DNA of 64,000 nucleotides from Candidatus Binatus soli (GTDB taxonomy: Bacteria > Desulfobacterota > Binatia > Binatales > Binataceae), in assembly GCA_002479255.1 (NCBI GenBank), contig DLMJ01000049.1, positions 62,001-126,000 on the forward strand. Direction: 5' to 3'. This document shows positions 24,058-33,237 of the stretch, piece by piece. A model generated the notes under the pieces. The model was given only the letters and a program-made list of their open reading frames with translations. It searched no databases and was not told the DNA's origin. The first letter of the stretch is position 1. The number at the start of each line of letters is the position of its first letter. The position numbers were made by a program, and so were the translations under genes.

Positions 24058-24906
24058 ATGCCCAAGCTCAAAGGCAAGGTGGCAATCGTAACCGGCGCCA
24101 GCCGTGGCATCGGCAAGGCAATCGCCGAACTGTTCGCCAAAGAGGGCGCCAGGGTGGTGTGCTCCGCGCGCACGCTCAAAGAGGGCGAGCATCCACTGGA
24201 AGGCTCGCTTGAGACCACCGTCGCCGGCATCAGGAAGACGGGCGGCGAGGCAACCGCAGTCACCTGCGACGTCTCGTCGGAAGCCGACTGCGAGAAACTG
24301 GTCGCGCAAACGCACCAGCTCTACGGACCGGTTGACGTACTGGTGAACAACGCGGCGCTGAGCTACTTCATCCCGGTCAAGGATTTCCCTCCCAAGCGCT
24401 GGATGCGCTCGTTCGCGGTCAACGTTCACGGCCCGTTCATGCTGAGCCATCTGGTGCTCAAGGACATGATCCCGCGCAAGTCCGGATCGATCGTCAACAT
24501 TTCTTCAGGCGCGGCGATCGGACCCGGCCGCGGACCATACAAGAACGCCACCGTCTTTCGCGGCGGCGTATGCTACGGCGCCGAAAAGGCCGCGCTCGAG
24601 CGCTTCACGCAAGGCCTCGCGGAAGAAGTTTACGACGATGGAATCTCGGTAACTTGCGTGTCGCCATCGCAAGTCGTCGCGACCCCGGGCACGGTTCATC
24701 ATCATCTGGTCACAGGACCCGACGACCCCAGCGGCGAGCCGGTGCAATGGATGGCGCAGTCGGCGCTCATTCTCGCCACCGAACCGCTCGACAAGGTGAC
24801 GGGTTTGGTGACCTACAGTCAGCCGCTGCTCAAGCAGTACGGCGTGATCGAAAAGGGCGTCGGAATCGGATTCGGCCGCACCGGCAGCGGCTACAGTTTG
24901 ATCTAG
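24058..24906 (+). CDS. short-chain dehydrogenase/reductase (SDR)
   Basis: A 282-residue NAD(P)-dependent oxidoreductase with a Rossmann fold. The cofactor motif TGASRGIGKA, then VLVNNAA, NISSGAA (Ser) and the catalytic Y-x3-K in CYGAEKAALERF are seen. The start ATG at 24058 begins the domain and has GGAGA 12 bases upstream; the longer frame from 23926 runs through repeat sequence. The substrate is unknown. It is the only plus-strand gene in the region. Confidence 0.92.
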   Translation: MPKLKGKVAIVTGASRGIGKAIAELFAKEGARVVCSARTLKEGEHPLEGSLETTVAGIRKTGGEATAVTCDVSSEADCEKLVAQTHQLYGPVDVLVNNAALSYFIPVKDFPPKRWMRSFAVNVHGPFMLSHLVLKDMIPRKSGSIVNISSGAAIGPGRGPYKNATVFRGGVCYGAEKAALERFTQGLAEEVYDDGISVTCVSPSQVVATPGTVHHHLVTGPDDPSGEPVQWMAQSALILATEPLDKVTGLVTYSQPLLKQYGVIEKGVGIGFGRTGSGYSLI

Positions 24907-24983
24907 CCGCCGCCCCAAGATTTTGAGCGCAAAAGAGCGGCGCGGCAATCGGATGATCGCCGCGCCGCTGCGTCACTGTTTTC

Positions 24984-27900
24984 TTACGCCGCTTGCGGGA
25001 TTCTGAGCGAAATAATCCGCGACACGCCCGGACGATCCATGGTCACGCCGTGAATCTGATCCGCGCGCTGCATGGTGCGCTGGTTGTGCGTGATCACGAT
25101 AAACTGCGAGCGCTGTTTCAGCTCCGCCATCAGCGTCGTGAACGCCGCCAGGCTGAACTCGTCCAGCGGGGCGTCAACTTCGTCCATCACGCAGAACGGG
25201 CTCGGGTTGAGCAGGAACAGCGAGAAAATCAGCGCCATCGCGGACAGCGCTTTCTCTCCGCCTGACAGCAGCCCGATCTCCTTGACCTTCTTGCCCGGCG
25301 GCTGCACCAGCACGTTCACTCCCGCCTCGAGCACGTCGCCGGCGTCGGTCAATTCCAGCCGGCCCTTGCCGCCGCGCAGCAGTTTGGGGAACAGCTCGGC
25401 AAAGTTTTTCGCCGCGCCCTCGAACGTCTCGGCGAAACGTTTTCGCGCCTCGCGATTCAGATGCGTGATCGTCCTGGTCAGATCGTCGAGCGCACTCTGC
25501 AGATCGGCGCGCTCGGCGCCGAGCACGCCGGCGCGCTCCTCGAGCTCCTTGACCTCGCTGTCGGCGGCGAGATTCACCTCGCCGATTCGTTCCATCTTCG
25601 CGCGCAACTCGACGATCCGCGCGTCGTCATGCGCCGCAATTCTGCCGTCGAGGGCGGGAATTATCTCGGCCGCCATCGCGTCGAACTCGGCGCCGAATTT
25701 CTCGATGAACGCGCGCGCCAACTCCTCGCTGAGCGCGCGGGCGCGTTCGCGCTTGAGGCCGCACTCTGTCGCCTCGGCTTCCAGAACCGTCAAGCTCTCC
25801 TGTGCATTTTTGTAGTCGGCGCGGCGCCCCTCCAGCGCACGCTCGGATGCGTCGCAACCCGCGCGCAGGCGCAAAAGTTCCGCTTCGAGTTCGCCTTCGC
25901 GGGCGCGCGCCGCAGTGTCCTGCGCCGACAGCGTCTCGAGTTCGCGCGCGAACTCGGCGCGTTCGAGGTGCGAGCGTTCCAGGGTTGCGCGATGCTCGTC
26001 GAACTGCGCTTCCAGATCGCCCGCCTCGCGCCGCGCATGCGCCAGTTCGCTTTCGAGCGCGCCGAGCCGCGACTTGCGCGCCTCCACCTTGGAGGCCGCT
26101 TCGAGCATCACGGCGCCAATCTCCTCCGCGGTCGCGCGCCGCGCCGCGATCTCGCCGGCTATCGCGCCCAGCCGCGCTCGCGCCTCTTGCTCGGCCATCG
26201 CCAGTTCTTCCAGGCGCGCGTTTGACGTGATCACCAGTGCGGCGAGCTCGCTCAGCCGGCGGCGGGAATTGCCGCCGTGGGCTTCCGCGAGCGCGACCGA
26301 TTGTTCGCCGCGGGCCAGCGCGCCGCGACGCTCGATGGCGACTCGTTCTGCTTCGCGCGCCATCCCCCGTCCCTGCTCGAGCTCGGCGTCCGCGCGCTCG
26401 CGTTCAGCGCGCACCGCGGCGAATTGGCCGACTCGCGTGCGATGTTCTTCTTCGGCGCGCGCCAGTTCGCGCGTCTCCGCTTCAGTTGCCGCCAGGTCCA
26501 CCGCCGCGTGATTGTCTTCGGCGCTGCCTCCGCTGATCATTCGGCCGGGCCATACGAGGTCGCCGTCGCGCGTTACAAAAACGGTCCCGTGACCATTGAG
26601 ATTCGACGCCGCCAGCGCGGAACGCAGGTCGTCGGCCAGCATCACATGACCCAGCATCGCCTCGGCAACCGGCCGGACGCGCGGCTCGAATTCGAGCATC
26701 TCGACCAGTCGTCCCGCGATACCGGGTGCGTCGATCGCCGGATGCGCCGCGACGGCGGCATCGGGTTCCTGCACGAAGTCCATCCGGCCCGCGCGATTTT
26801 CTTTGAGGATCTCGATTGCGCGGAGCGCGAAGTCCGGCGATTCGACTATCACCGCGTCCATCTGATCGCCAAGCACGGCTTTGAGAGCCGGCTCCAGCCC
26901 AAGCGGTGCTCGCACGACCTGTTTGAGGATCGAAGGGTCGACGGCGGGACGATCGCCGTTGAGCGATTCAAGTATCGTGCGCAGCCTCAGATCGATGCCG
27001 TTCGAGGAAAGATTGGATTGAAGTTCGCCGCGCGCGCCCAGCACGCCACGCAGCGAATTGACGCGCGCGGTCAGATGATCGAGCGCCGTGCGCGCCTCGA
27101 TCTCGCGCTCCGCGGCCTCGCGCCGCGCTCCTTCGAGCTCGGCCGCCGCTGCGCGCGACGCTTCCAGGTCCGCTTCCGCCGCGCGCATCAGTTCGCGCGC
27201 GGCCTCGAGCGCGGCTGCCAGCGCCGGTGTTTCAACCGTGGTCGCGCCGAGGCGTTTTTCGAGTTCCGCGCGCTCGCCGGCTAGATCGCCCAGCCTGCCC
27301 CGAATTACCGCCGCCTCGCGAACGACGTCGGACAAGTCGTCCTTGCATTCCTCGCCGCGGCGCTCGGCCTGCTTGAGTTCGCGATTGGCAGCTTCGTGCT
27401 TGAGGGAGATTTCCTTGAGGACAGCGTCGGCGTCGCCGCCGCCCGCTGCAACTTCGCGCGCGAGCATCGCGCCCGCCGCGGCGCGGTTCGCGCGCGCCAG
27501 CGTCGCCTTCGATTCCAGTTCGACGAGGCGCGCGCGCAGCTCGAGTTCGAGCTGCGAGGTCGCGTCGAGCCGCCGCTGCAAAAATCCGCGCGTGCGGGCG
27601 CGTTCCTGAGCGCCGGAATGAAGATTCTCGAGTTCGCGCTGAGCACCGCCCAGTTCGGACCGCGCCGACTGCGCGGCCGACGCGGCCGCGTCGGCCTGCT
27701 CGCGTATCGCGCTAGCGCCGGTACGGGCGCTGTCGAGCCGGCTCTTCAGCTCCGCGTCGCGGCCGGTTTGTATCGCCAGTTCTTCGCGCTGATCGATCAG
27801 CCGCCGTGCCGCGGCGTAACGTTCCAGTTCGCCGAGCTCGGCCTTGACGACCTTGTAGGTCTCGGCTTTTTTGGCTTGCCGGCGTGCGAAGCTGAGTTGA

Positions 27901-28511
27901 CGCTCGATTTCGCTGAGCACGTCGTCCACCCGCGCAAGATTTTCCTTCACGCGCTCGAGCTTGCGCTCGCTCATCTCGCGCCGGCCTTTGAACAGCGACA
28001 AGCCGGCAGCTTCCTCGACGAGCGTGCGCAGCTCGTGCGGCTTGGCCTGGATAATTTCCTCGATTCGGCCCTGCTCGACCAGCGAATAGCCGCGGCTGTG
28101 AATCTGCGCCGCCATGAAGAACTCGGTGATATCCTTCAACCGGCACGGAATTTTGTTGAGCAGATATTCCGACTCGCCGGAGCGATACGCGCGCCGCGTC
28201 ACCGCGACTTCGCTGAGCGCCGCATACGGCTCGGGAAGCCGGCTGCCTTCTTCGGCCTCCAGCACCAGAGAAACCTCGGCCATTCCGGCCGCCGGATTCG
28301 ACTCGTTGCCGGCGTAGATAAGGTCCTCGACGCTCTTGCCGCGAAGCCGCGTCGGCGCCTGCTCGCCGAGCACCCATCGGATCGCGTCGACGACGTTCGA
28401 TTTGCCGCATCCGTTGGGACCGACCACCGCCGTCATCCCCGGCGCGAAGCCGATCGTCGTCGAATCGAGAAATGACTTGAAGCCTAGTAGTTCAAGGCTC
28501 TTAAGACGCAT
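24984..28511 (-). CDS. smc: chromosome segregation protein SMC
   Basis: Condensin ATPase of 1175 residues. Walker A GPNGCGKSN (residues 31-39), a long coiled coil rich in Ala, Arg and Glu, the hinge near the middle (PSILKQVVRAPLGLEPALKAV through the GRMISGGSAEDN region), a second coiled coil, then signature LLSGGEKALSAMAL and Walker B FCVMDEVDAPLDE. The ATG at 28511 follows GGAGGCGAAGG. Partner genes scpA and scpB are not in the window. Confidence 0.97.
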   Translation of the reverse strand: MRLKSLELLGFKSFLDSTTIGFAPGMTAVVGPNGCGKSNVVDAIRWVLGEQAPTRLRGKSVEDLIYAGNESNPAAGMAEVSLVLEAEEGSRLPEPYAALSEVAVTRRAYRSGESEYLLNKIPCRLKDITEFFMAAQIHSRGYSLVEQGRIEEIIQAKPHELRTLVEEAAGLSLFKGRREMSERKLERVKENLARVDDVLSEIERQLSFARRQAKKAETYKVVKAELGELERYAAARRLIDQREELAIQTGRDAELKSRLDSARTGASAIREQADAAASAAQSARSELGGAQRELENLHSGAQERARTRGFLQRRLDATSQLELELRARLVELESKATLARANRAAAGAMLAREVAAGGGDADAVLKEISLKHEAANRELKQAERRGEECKDDLSDVVREAAVIRGRLGDLAGERAELEKRLGATTVETPALAAALEAARELMRAAEADLEASRAAAAELEGARREAAEREIEARTALDHLTARVNSLRGVLGARGELQSNLSSNGIDLRLRTILESLNGDRPAVDPSILKQVVRAPLGLEPALKAVLGDQMDAVIVESPDFALRAIEILKENRAGRMDFVQEPDAAVAAHPAIDAPGIAGRLVEMLEFEPRVRPVAEAMLGHVMLADDLRSALAASNLNGHGTVFVTRDGDLVWPGRMISGGSAEDNHAAVDLAATEAETRELARAEEEHRTRVGQFAAVRAERERADAELEQGRGMAREAERVAIERRGALARGEQSVALAEAHGGNSRRRLSELAALVITSNARLEELAMAEQEARARLGAIAGEIAARRATAEEIGAVMLEAASKVEARKSRLGALESELAHARREAGDLEAQFDEHRATLERSHLERAEFARELETLSAQDTAARAREGELEAELLRLRAGCDASERALEGRRADYKNAQESLTVLEAEATECGLKRERARALSEELARAFIEKFGAEFDAMAAEIIPALDGRIAAHDDARIVELRAKMERIGEVNLAADSEVKELEERAGVLGAERADLQSALDDLTRTITHLNREARKRFAETFEGAAKNFAELFPKLLRGGKGRLELTDAGDVLEAGVNVLVQPPGKKVKEIGLLSGGEKALSAMALIFSLFLLNPSPFCVMDEVDAPLDEFSLAAFTTLMAELKQRSQFIVITHNQRTMQRADQIHGVTMDRPGVSRIISLRIPQAA

Positions 28512-28635
28512 GCTGCCTTCGCCTCCACCACACCACCGCCTTCCCAAGCTTATCCCAAAGTACCCTCAGAGGGTCAAGAGCACCCCCAACATATCGTGTG
28601 TCGCAGGACAGGTACCCCAGTAAATTGTGGGTCTC

Positions 28636-28662
28636 GGCCGTTGGCACGGCTGGCCAGTATTA
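28636..28662. repeat. interspersed repeat copy upstream of smc
   Basis: A 27-base segment beginning GGCCGTTGGCACGGCTGGCC that matches, in inverted orientation and with one mismatch, 33092-33118. The following bases repeat CCAGTRTTAA once more (28682). It lies in the 28512-28703 gap between smc and the HNH gene. Confidence 0.75.
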
Positions 28663-28703
28663 AGACCGCGTGCACGGGAGGCCAGTGTTAAAAAAGTGAA
28701 AAA

Positions 28704-29351
28704 CTAATCCTGGATTAGCTCGGTATTCCAGTAAGCGCTATCGACCTGCGACAGGTACGGCATCCATTCCCGGTACCGCCGCAGGCTGAACATCTCGGAC
28801 GAAAACGGAGTCCACTCGGGGCGGCGCGGCCTGCGGAACAGATGCATCCCGGCTTCGTCAGGCGTGCGGCCACCCTTGCGGCGATTGCAGTGATGGCACG
28901 AGCATACGATGTTCTCCCACGTGGACATCCCGCCACGCGAGCGCGGAATGATATGGTCCAGGTTGAGCTCGGTGCGCGGCAATTTCTTGTGGCAATACTG
29001 GCATGTGTTGCCGTCGCGGGCGAAGATGTTGAAGCGCGAGAATCGCACGTGGCGCTTGGGCACCCGCTCGTACGCCGTCAGCAACAGGACCCGCGGCACC
29101 CGGATGAAGCCGTTTACTATCCCCAGCCGCTCATGCTGAATTTCTATCGACAGGTCGCGCCAGCTGTCGAAGTCAAACGTGTGATACTGCTCATCGACGG
29201 CCTTCGCAACGCCCTGATAAAGCAGCGCAAACGCGCGTTTTACCGACGTAACGTGAACCGGCAGGTACGAGCGATTGAGAATCAGGACCTTGCTGTTGAG
29301 CAGGCCCGCTCCCGGGAGGCTGGGCGCAACCATGAAGGCCGCAGCAGACAT
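28704..29351 (-). CDS. HNH endonuclease family protein
   Basis: The N-terminal part SKVLILNRSYLPVHVTSVKRA and YERVPKRHVRFSRFNIFARD, then the HNH site: CQYCHKKL (Cys-x2-Cys), LNLDHIIPRSRGG and CHHCNRRKG (Cys-x2-Cys). This is the common bacterial HNH protein of about 170-220 residues, a metal-dependent nuclease fold of unclear cellular role. The start is uncertain: ATG 29351, ATG 29333 or an upstream start at 29387, none with a clear ribosome site. Confidence 0.9.
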   Translation of the reverse strand: MSAAAFMVAPSLPGAGLLNSKVLILNRSYLPVHVTSVKRAFALLYQGVAKAVDEQYHTFDFDSWRDLSIEIQHERLGIVNGFIRVPRVLLLTAYERVPKRHVRFSRFNIFARDGNTCQYCHKKLPRTELNLDHIIPRSRGGMSTWENIVCSCHHCNRRKGGRTPDEAGMHLFRRPRRPEWTPFSSEMFSLRRYREWMPYLSQVDSAYWNTELIQD

Positions 29352-29613
29352 CACATGACGAGTATCGGCCCCCCGATACCATGTCAAGATACTGGTGGAT
29401 TAAAAGACCGTTATTGATGCGCTAATCAAGCTTGCTTGCGGTGGTCGGGCGTGCCTCGTATGATCGTGGGCAAGTTGTCGACGCAAAGGGTAAAACGATG
29501 TCCCACTGGACGCGAGCGTTTTCTTCATCGCTCGCGATGCCCGCGCGAGAACTCCCGGCAATCGCTCTTCCACATGCAATCACATCGGATTTGCCAGAAT
29601 AGAGAGTCCATCT

Positions 29614-31263
29614 GTGAAACGAGAAATCGCAATTAACGCGTCCGCACTCGAGGTCCGGGTGGCGCTGCTCGAGGATAACCAACTCGCCGAATTCTACCTC
29701 GAGCGCAATCGCCAGGTTGGACTGGCGGGTAACATCTATAAGGGCAAGGTCACCCGCGTGCTGCCCGGGATGCAAGCGGCGTTTGTCGATATCGGCCTGG
29801 AGAAAGCGGGCTTCCTGCACGTCTCGGATTTTTACGACGGAGTCTCCGCACTCAACATCGTGGCGGAAGTGATCGGCGAAGAAGATGTCGAGACCGAGCC
29901 GATCGGCGACAACGAGTTTGCCGAAGCCGAGACGAACTCCACTGACGAAGCCGGCGCCGGCGCCAACGGCGATGAAAGCAGGGCGCGGCCATCGCGCGGA
30001 CGCCGCCGCGGCCGAGGCCGCCGGACTCAGGCGCCGCAGCGCTCGCGGCTTCCCATCGAGCAGCAGTTGCGCCGCGGCCAGGACATCATGGTTCAGATCG
30101 CCAAGGAACCGATGGGCACCAAGGGCGCGCGGCTGACGTCGTCGATTTCGATGCCTGGGCGCCATCTCGTCTATACCCCTGCCAGCAATCACATCGGAGT
30201 GTCCCGTAGAATCGCCAGCGCCGAGGAACGCGCCCGGTTGCGCGCTGACGTGGGAGAACTCAGGCCGCCGCAGGGCGGTTTCATCGTGCGCACCGCGTGC
30301 GAGGGCGTCAGCCGGCGCGAAATCCAGCGCGACGTCGCCTTTCTGACCAAGCTGTGGAGCTCGATTGTGCGCAAGAACGAGAGCATGCCGCCCGCGTCGA
30401 TACTCTACAGCGATCTCGACGTGGCCTTGCGTATCGTGCGCGACCTCTTTTCCAGCGAGGTGGACCGGCTATGGTGCGACGATCCGACTACCTACAGCCG
30501 GATCGTACAGTTCGTGCAGAACTATATGCCGCGGCTGCGCGCGCGGGTGACGCTCCATGACGGGGCCGCGCCGCTGTTCGATCGCTTCAATATAGAACCG
30601 CAGATCGAGCGCGCGCTGGACCGCAAGGTATGGCTCAAGTCGGGCGGCTACCTGGTTTTCGATCAAGCTGAAGCGCTGACCGCGATCGACGTGAATACCG
30701 GACGCTTCGTCGGCAAGCGCAGCCAGGACGAGACCATCTTCAAGACCAACCTCGAAGCAGTGGAGGAAGTAGTAAACCAAGTTAGGCTGCGCAACATCGG
30801 CGGAATCATCATAGTTGATTTTATCGACATGGATCGCGAGGCCGATCGCAAGAAGGTCAGCGACGCGCTGGCGATTGCGCTCAAGCGCGACAAGGCGCGC
30901 ACCTCCGCGCTCAAAATTTCCGAACTGGGGCTCGTCCAGATGACGCGCAAGCGCACCCGCGAGAGCCTGGAGAAATTGCTGACCGATACGTGTCCGCGAT
31001 GCGACGGGCGGCGCGTCGTCAAATCGGTGCCGACTCTCGCCGCCGAAGTGCTGCGCGGGATTCAGCGCGAGGCGGTTTCCAAGTCCGCGGGCGATATGCT
31101 GATCGTCAAGCTCAATCCCGAAGTCGCGCGCTACCTCTATAATAACGGTGCGAAGGACCTCGAGACGCTCGAGCATCGGCTCTCGACCAAGATAGTGCTG
31201 CGCTCCCACGACGGCATCGAACTCGGCGCGTTCGAACTCGCCAGCGCCCCCGCCGCCGCCTAA
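29614..31263 (+). CDS. rng: RNase E/G family endoribonuclease
   Basis: Single-strand-specific endoribonuclease for rRNA and mRNA processing. KREIAINASALEVRVALLED starts the RNase-H-like domain. An S1 domain follows (GNIYKGKVTRVLPGMQAAFVDIG), then the 5'-sensor/catalytic core with AIDVNTGRFVG and the DFIDMD metal site, and the zinc-link CPRCDG. An insertion of about 80 residues in the S1 domain is acidic, then Arg/Gly-rich (RPSRGRRRGRGRR). At 549 residues there is no long C-terminal scaffold, so it is closer to RNase G. The start is GTG at 29614 after AGAGAG. Confidence 0.93.
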   Translation: MKREIAINASALEVRVALLEDNQLAEFYLERNRQVGLAGNIYKGKVTRVLPGMQAAFVDIGLEKAGFLHVSDFYDGVSALNIVAEVIGEEDVETEPIGDNEFAEAETNSTDEAGAGANGDESRARPSRGRRRGRGRRTQAPQRSRLPIEQQLRRGQDIMVQIAKEPMGTKGARLTSSISMPGRHLVYTPASNHIGVSRRIASAEERARLRADVGELRPPQGGFIVRTACEGVSRREIQRDVAFLTKLWSSIVRKNESMPPASILYSDLDVALRIVRDLFSSEVDRLWCDDPTTYSRIVQFVQNYMPRLRARVTLHDGAAPLFDRFNIEPQIERALDRKVWLKSGGYLVFDQAEALTAIDVNTGRFVGKRSQDETIFKTNLEAVEEVVNQVRLRNIGGIIIVDFIDMDREADRKKVSDALAIALKRDKARTSALKISELGLVQMTRKRTRESLEKLLTDTCPRCDGRRVVKSVPTLAAEVLRGIQREAVSKSAGDMLIVKLNPEVARYLYNNGAKDLETLEHRLSTKIVLRSHDGIELGAFELASAPAAA

Positions 31264-31279
31264 CCCCTTTTCTGCCCGA

Positions 31280-31455
31280 CCGCGCTCCGTTGTCGGCGAC
31301 ATAAAGGAACAATCACCTGCGCGGTGGGCGGCAGGGGCCGCGGCCCCTGCACCCGCAGTGAGAAGACGTGAAAATCTGCGCAGCGCATCTTTTCGCGACT
31401 ACGCGATGGCAGGAGCGACCCCTGCACCCAGTGTTAACGCCGCGCTCCGTTGTCG
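31280..31455. repeat. palindromic element flanked by 16-bp direct repeats
   Basis: CCGCGCTCCGTTGTCG occurs at 31280-31295 and again at 31440-31455, enclosing 144 bases. These include GCAGGGGCCGCGGCCCCTGC, a perfect 20-base palindrome (31331-31350), and end in CCAGTGTTAA. The direct repeats could be a target duplication made when the element inserted just after rng. Confidence 0.7.
31304..31415. repeat. 112-bp inverted repeat, left copy
   Basis: Complementary to 33126-33237 at 109 of 112 positions. Together the two copies bracket 1.7 kb that holds a single AT-richer gene. Confidence 0.9.
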
Positions 31456-31784
31456 CGCGCGTCCCCTGCCAATGGCTTAATACTGCGCTGCCGTCGCCAC
31501 GGCCGGCCTGTTAGAACTTTTTTTGTGTCATCCTGAGCGCAGCGAAGGATCTCGCGCGCCAGCGCGTATCGCTTCAGCACGAGCATCCGGTTACGCAAAG
31601 CTCTCCTGCTAGGCGGAACACGCCGAGGACACTATCCCAAAATAACCTGCGCAGGCACGCGGCTAATACCCGGCTATCATTGTGGCGATCTGAGCGTTGA
31701 CCCTGAGAAAGTCGGCATCACGACGAAGCGTCGAACGAAACTCAAACGTCGGCAGGCTCGTGGTAAACATCCGAAGGCTTCCGC

Positions 31785-32960
31785 CTAATGCCAATCTGAT
31801 GGCGGCTTAGGCCCTACGACTAACAACACGTCATTCTCGCTGTTCACGCTCATATTTAGTTTAGACGTTATTGTTCCGCCCAGAATCGCAAGGAGCAGAT
31901 TGCTCAGATTATGTGCCAAGGAATCATCCTCTTTGCCTGTCACTAGAATCGCGTTCGCACCCGTTGCCCCATAGGCATTCGAACCCAAAAATTTTGTCGT
32001 CCACCCCGCTTGCGTAAAGAGTTCGGCGAACTCTTGCGCGCGTTTGATGCAGTCAGTCTTTCCGCTACAAGCGATATTGATGGAGTGTTTCCCTAATATC
32101 TGAAAACCGCGATACAGAGCTTTGCGTTCATAATCTCGCAACGGTCCCCATAGTTCCTTTGGATGACGGTCTTGTGGTCCGCCAAATAGTTCCAACAAGG
32201 ATTCCAACTCTCCCGCGACAGCATCACGCGATCGTGCGACGTCGCGCTCGGCATCTTTGAGCATGCCAATTCGGAATTGAATAGCAGGGAAATCGCTCGC
32301 GTACTGATTCCACTGTGCAGCAAATGCCTTTAGAGATACGACGCACTCCTTCCATTGCTGTTCGATTTTGCGTAACCACTTTCCAGCGTCTTCAAGCATG
32401 GGCGAATCGGAACGAGCAAAGAGTTCTTGGTCTCTGATGGGTATTGGATTGAAAGTCGGCAGCGATGAACGGATATTCGGATCAGGGGCTGAAATCGCCG
32501 TCGCTGGAGTCGGTGCAGCGTTCTCGGAGAGGTTCACGACACCGTGTCCTACTGCGCGCCATACCTGAAAGGCGCTGACCGCGGCACTTAGGGCGACAAC
32601 GACAAATGTCGCGATTAGAAAAAATCCGAAGGGATGCTGACTAGCCACACGAAGGCCATTATTCAGATAACCCCGCGCTTCAGGACTCTGAACAAGGGCC
32701 TCAGTTGCGCTGACCAACCAAGGATCGCCATGCGCGTGGATTTCGTCGCTGATGAAAACCGCGATGTATGTCGCGATGGTGATTGCGACCATTGCGACCG
32801 CGCCTAGAAGTAATTTCCCGAATGACGTGAGTTGACGCCAAAACGGGAGAAACAGATCGCCGACTCTGGGCACGGTCGGATTATGCCAGATATTCGCTTG
32901 GGTCTCGAACCTAACATAATCCCCTTCTAACAGGGCGAAGCCCGCATCTTCTCTTAACAT
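31785..32960 (-). CDS. unknown two-helix membrane protein, AT-richer than its neighbours
   Basis: Not recognised. Two transmembrane segments occur in the N-terminal third (around FGKLLLGAVAMVAITIATYI and GFFLIATFVVVALSAAVSAF), then a linker, a helical region with FAAQWNQYASDFPAIQ, and a C-terminal alpha/beta-looking domain (FTQAGWTTKFLGSNA to VLLVVGPKPPSDWH). Such proteins may sense or signal at the membrane, but I assign no function. Codon and base use are visibly AT-richer than the flanking genes, and inverted repeats flank it, both signs of acquisition. The ATG at 32960 falls in a repeat; GTG at 32873 is an alternative start. Confidence 0.75.
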   Translation of the reverse strand: MLREDAGFALLEGDYVRFETQANIWHNPTVPRVGDLFLPFWRQLTSFGKLLLGAVAMVAITIATYIAVFISDEIHAHGDPWLVSATEALVQSPEARGYLNNGLRVASQHPFGFFLIATFVVVALSAAVSAFQVWRAVGHGVVNLSENAAPTPATAISAPDPNIRSSLPTFNPIPIRDQELFARSDSPMLEDAGKWLRKIEQQWKECVVSLKAFAAQWNQYASDFPAIQFRIGMLKDAERDVARSRDAVAGELESLLELFGGPQDRHPKELWGPLRDYERKALYRGFQILGKHSINIACSGKTDCIKRAQEFAELFTQAGWTTKFLGSNAYGATGANAILVTGKEDDSLAHNLSNLLLAILGGTITSKLNMSVNSENDVLLVVGPKPPSDWH

Positions 32961-32979
32961 TGGGTGCAGGGGTCACCCC
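32953..32979. repeat. interspersed repeat copy (TTAACATTGGGTGCAGGGG type)
   Basis: CTTAACATTGGGTGCAGGGG and the next bases match 23915-23941. The CAT of this repeat supplies the first in-frame ATG of the gene on the minus strand. Confidence 0.8.
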
Positions 32980-33091
32980 TGCCCAAGGAGGTGCGGAACC
33001 CACGGCGGGTTCCGCATTCAATCAAATGATTTCCCCTTCCCCGCGCGACCTCGCTACTCGTGCGCGGGCCGGTGTGCGGGCGCGCGTCTCT

Positions 33092-33118
33092 TAACACTGG
33101 CCAGCCGTGCCAACGGCC
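33092..33118. repeat. interspersed repeat copy, inverted relative to 28636-28662
   Basis: TAACACTGGCCAGCCGTGCC plus seven more bases, complementary to 28636-28662 with one mismatch. It adjoins the 112-bp inverted repeat. Confidence 0.75.
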
Positions 33119-33125
33119 CTGCTCA

Positions 33126-33237
33126 CTCCTGCCATCGCGTAGTCGCGAAAAGATGCGTTGCGCAGATTTTCACGTCTTTTCACTGCGGGTGCAGGGGCCG
33201 CGGCCCCTGCCGCCCACCGCGCAGGTGATTCTTCCTT
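33126..33237. repeat. 112-bp inverted repeat, right copy (runs into tetR)
   Basis: Complement of 31304-31415 with three mismatches, including the perfect palindrome GCAGGGGCCGCGGCCCCTGC. Its right end encodes the last 18 or so residues of the TetR protein. Confidence 0.9.

Larger units (their letters stand above)
31264..31784. other. gene-free stretch of repeats after rng
   Basis: No convincing gene. It holds a repeat element (31296-31439) flanked by 16-base direct repeats, a 27-base block complementary to 23.86 kb sequence (near 31480-31506), and TGTCATCCTGAGCGCAGCGA continuing into AGGATCT (31526-31552), which resembles a widely dispersed bacterial intergenic repeat. The remainder to 31784 shows nothing recognisable. 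Confidence 0.7.

Noticed and set aside
24993..28475. Several long plus-strand frames opposite smc
   Set aside because: All are antisense shadows of smc, with Ala/Arg/Ser-biased composition and no motifs.
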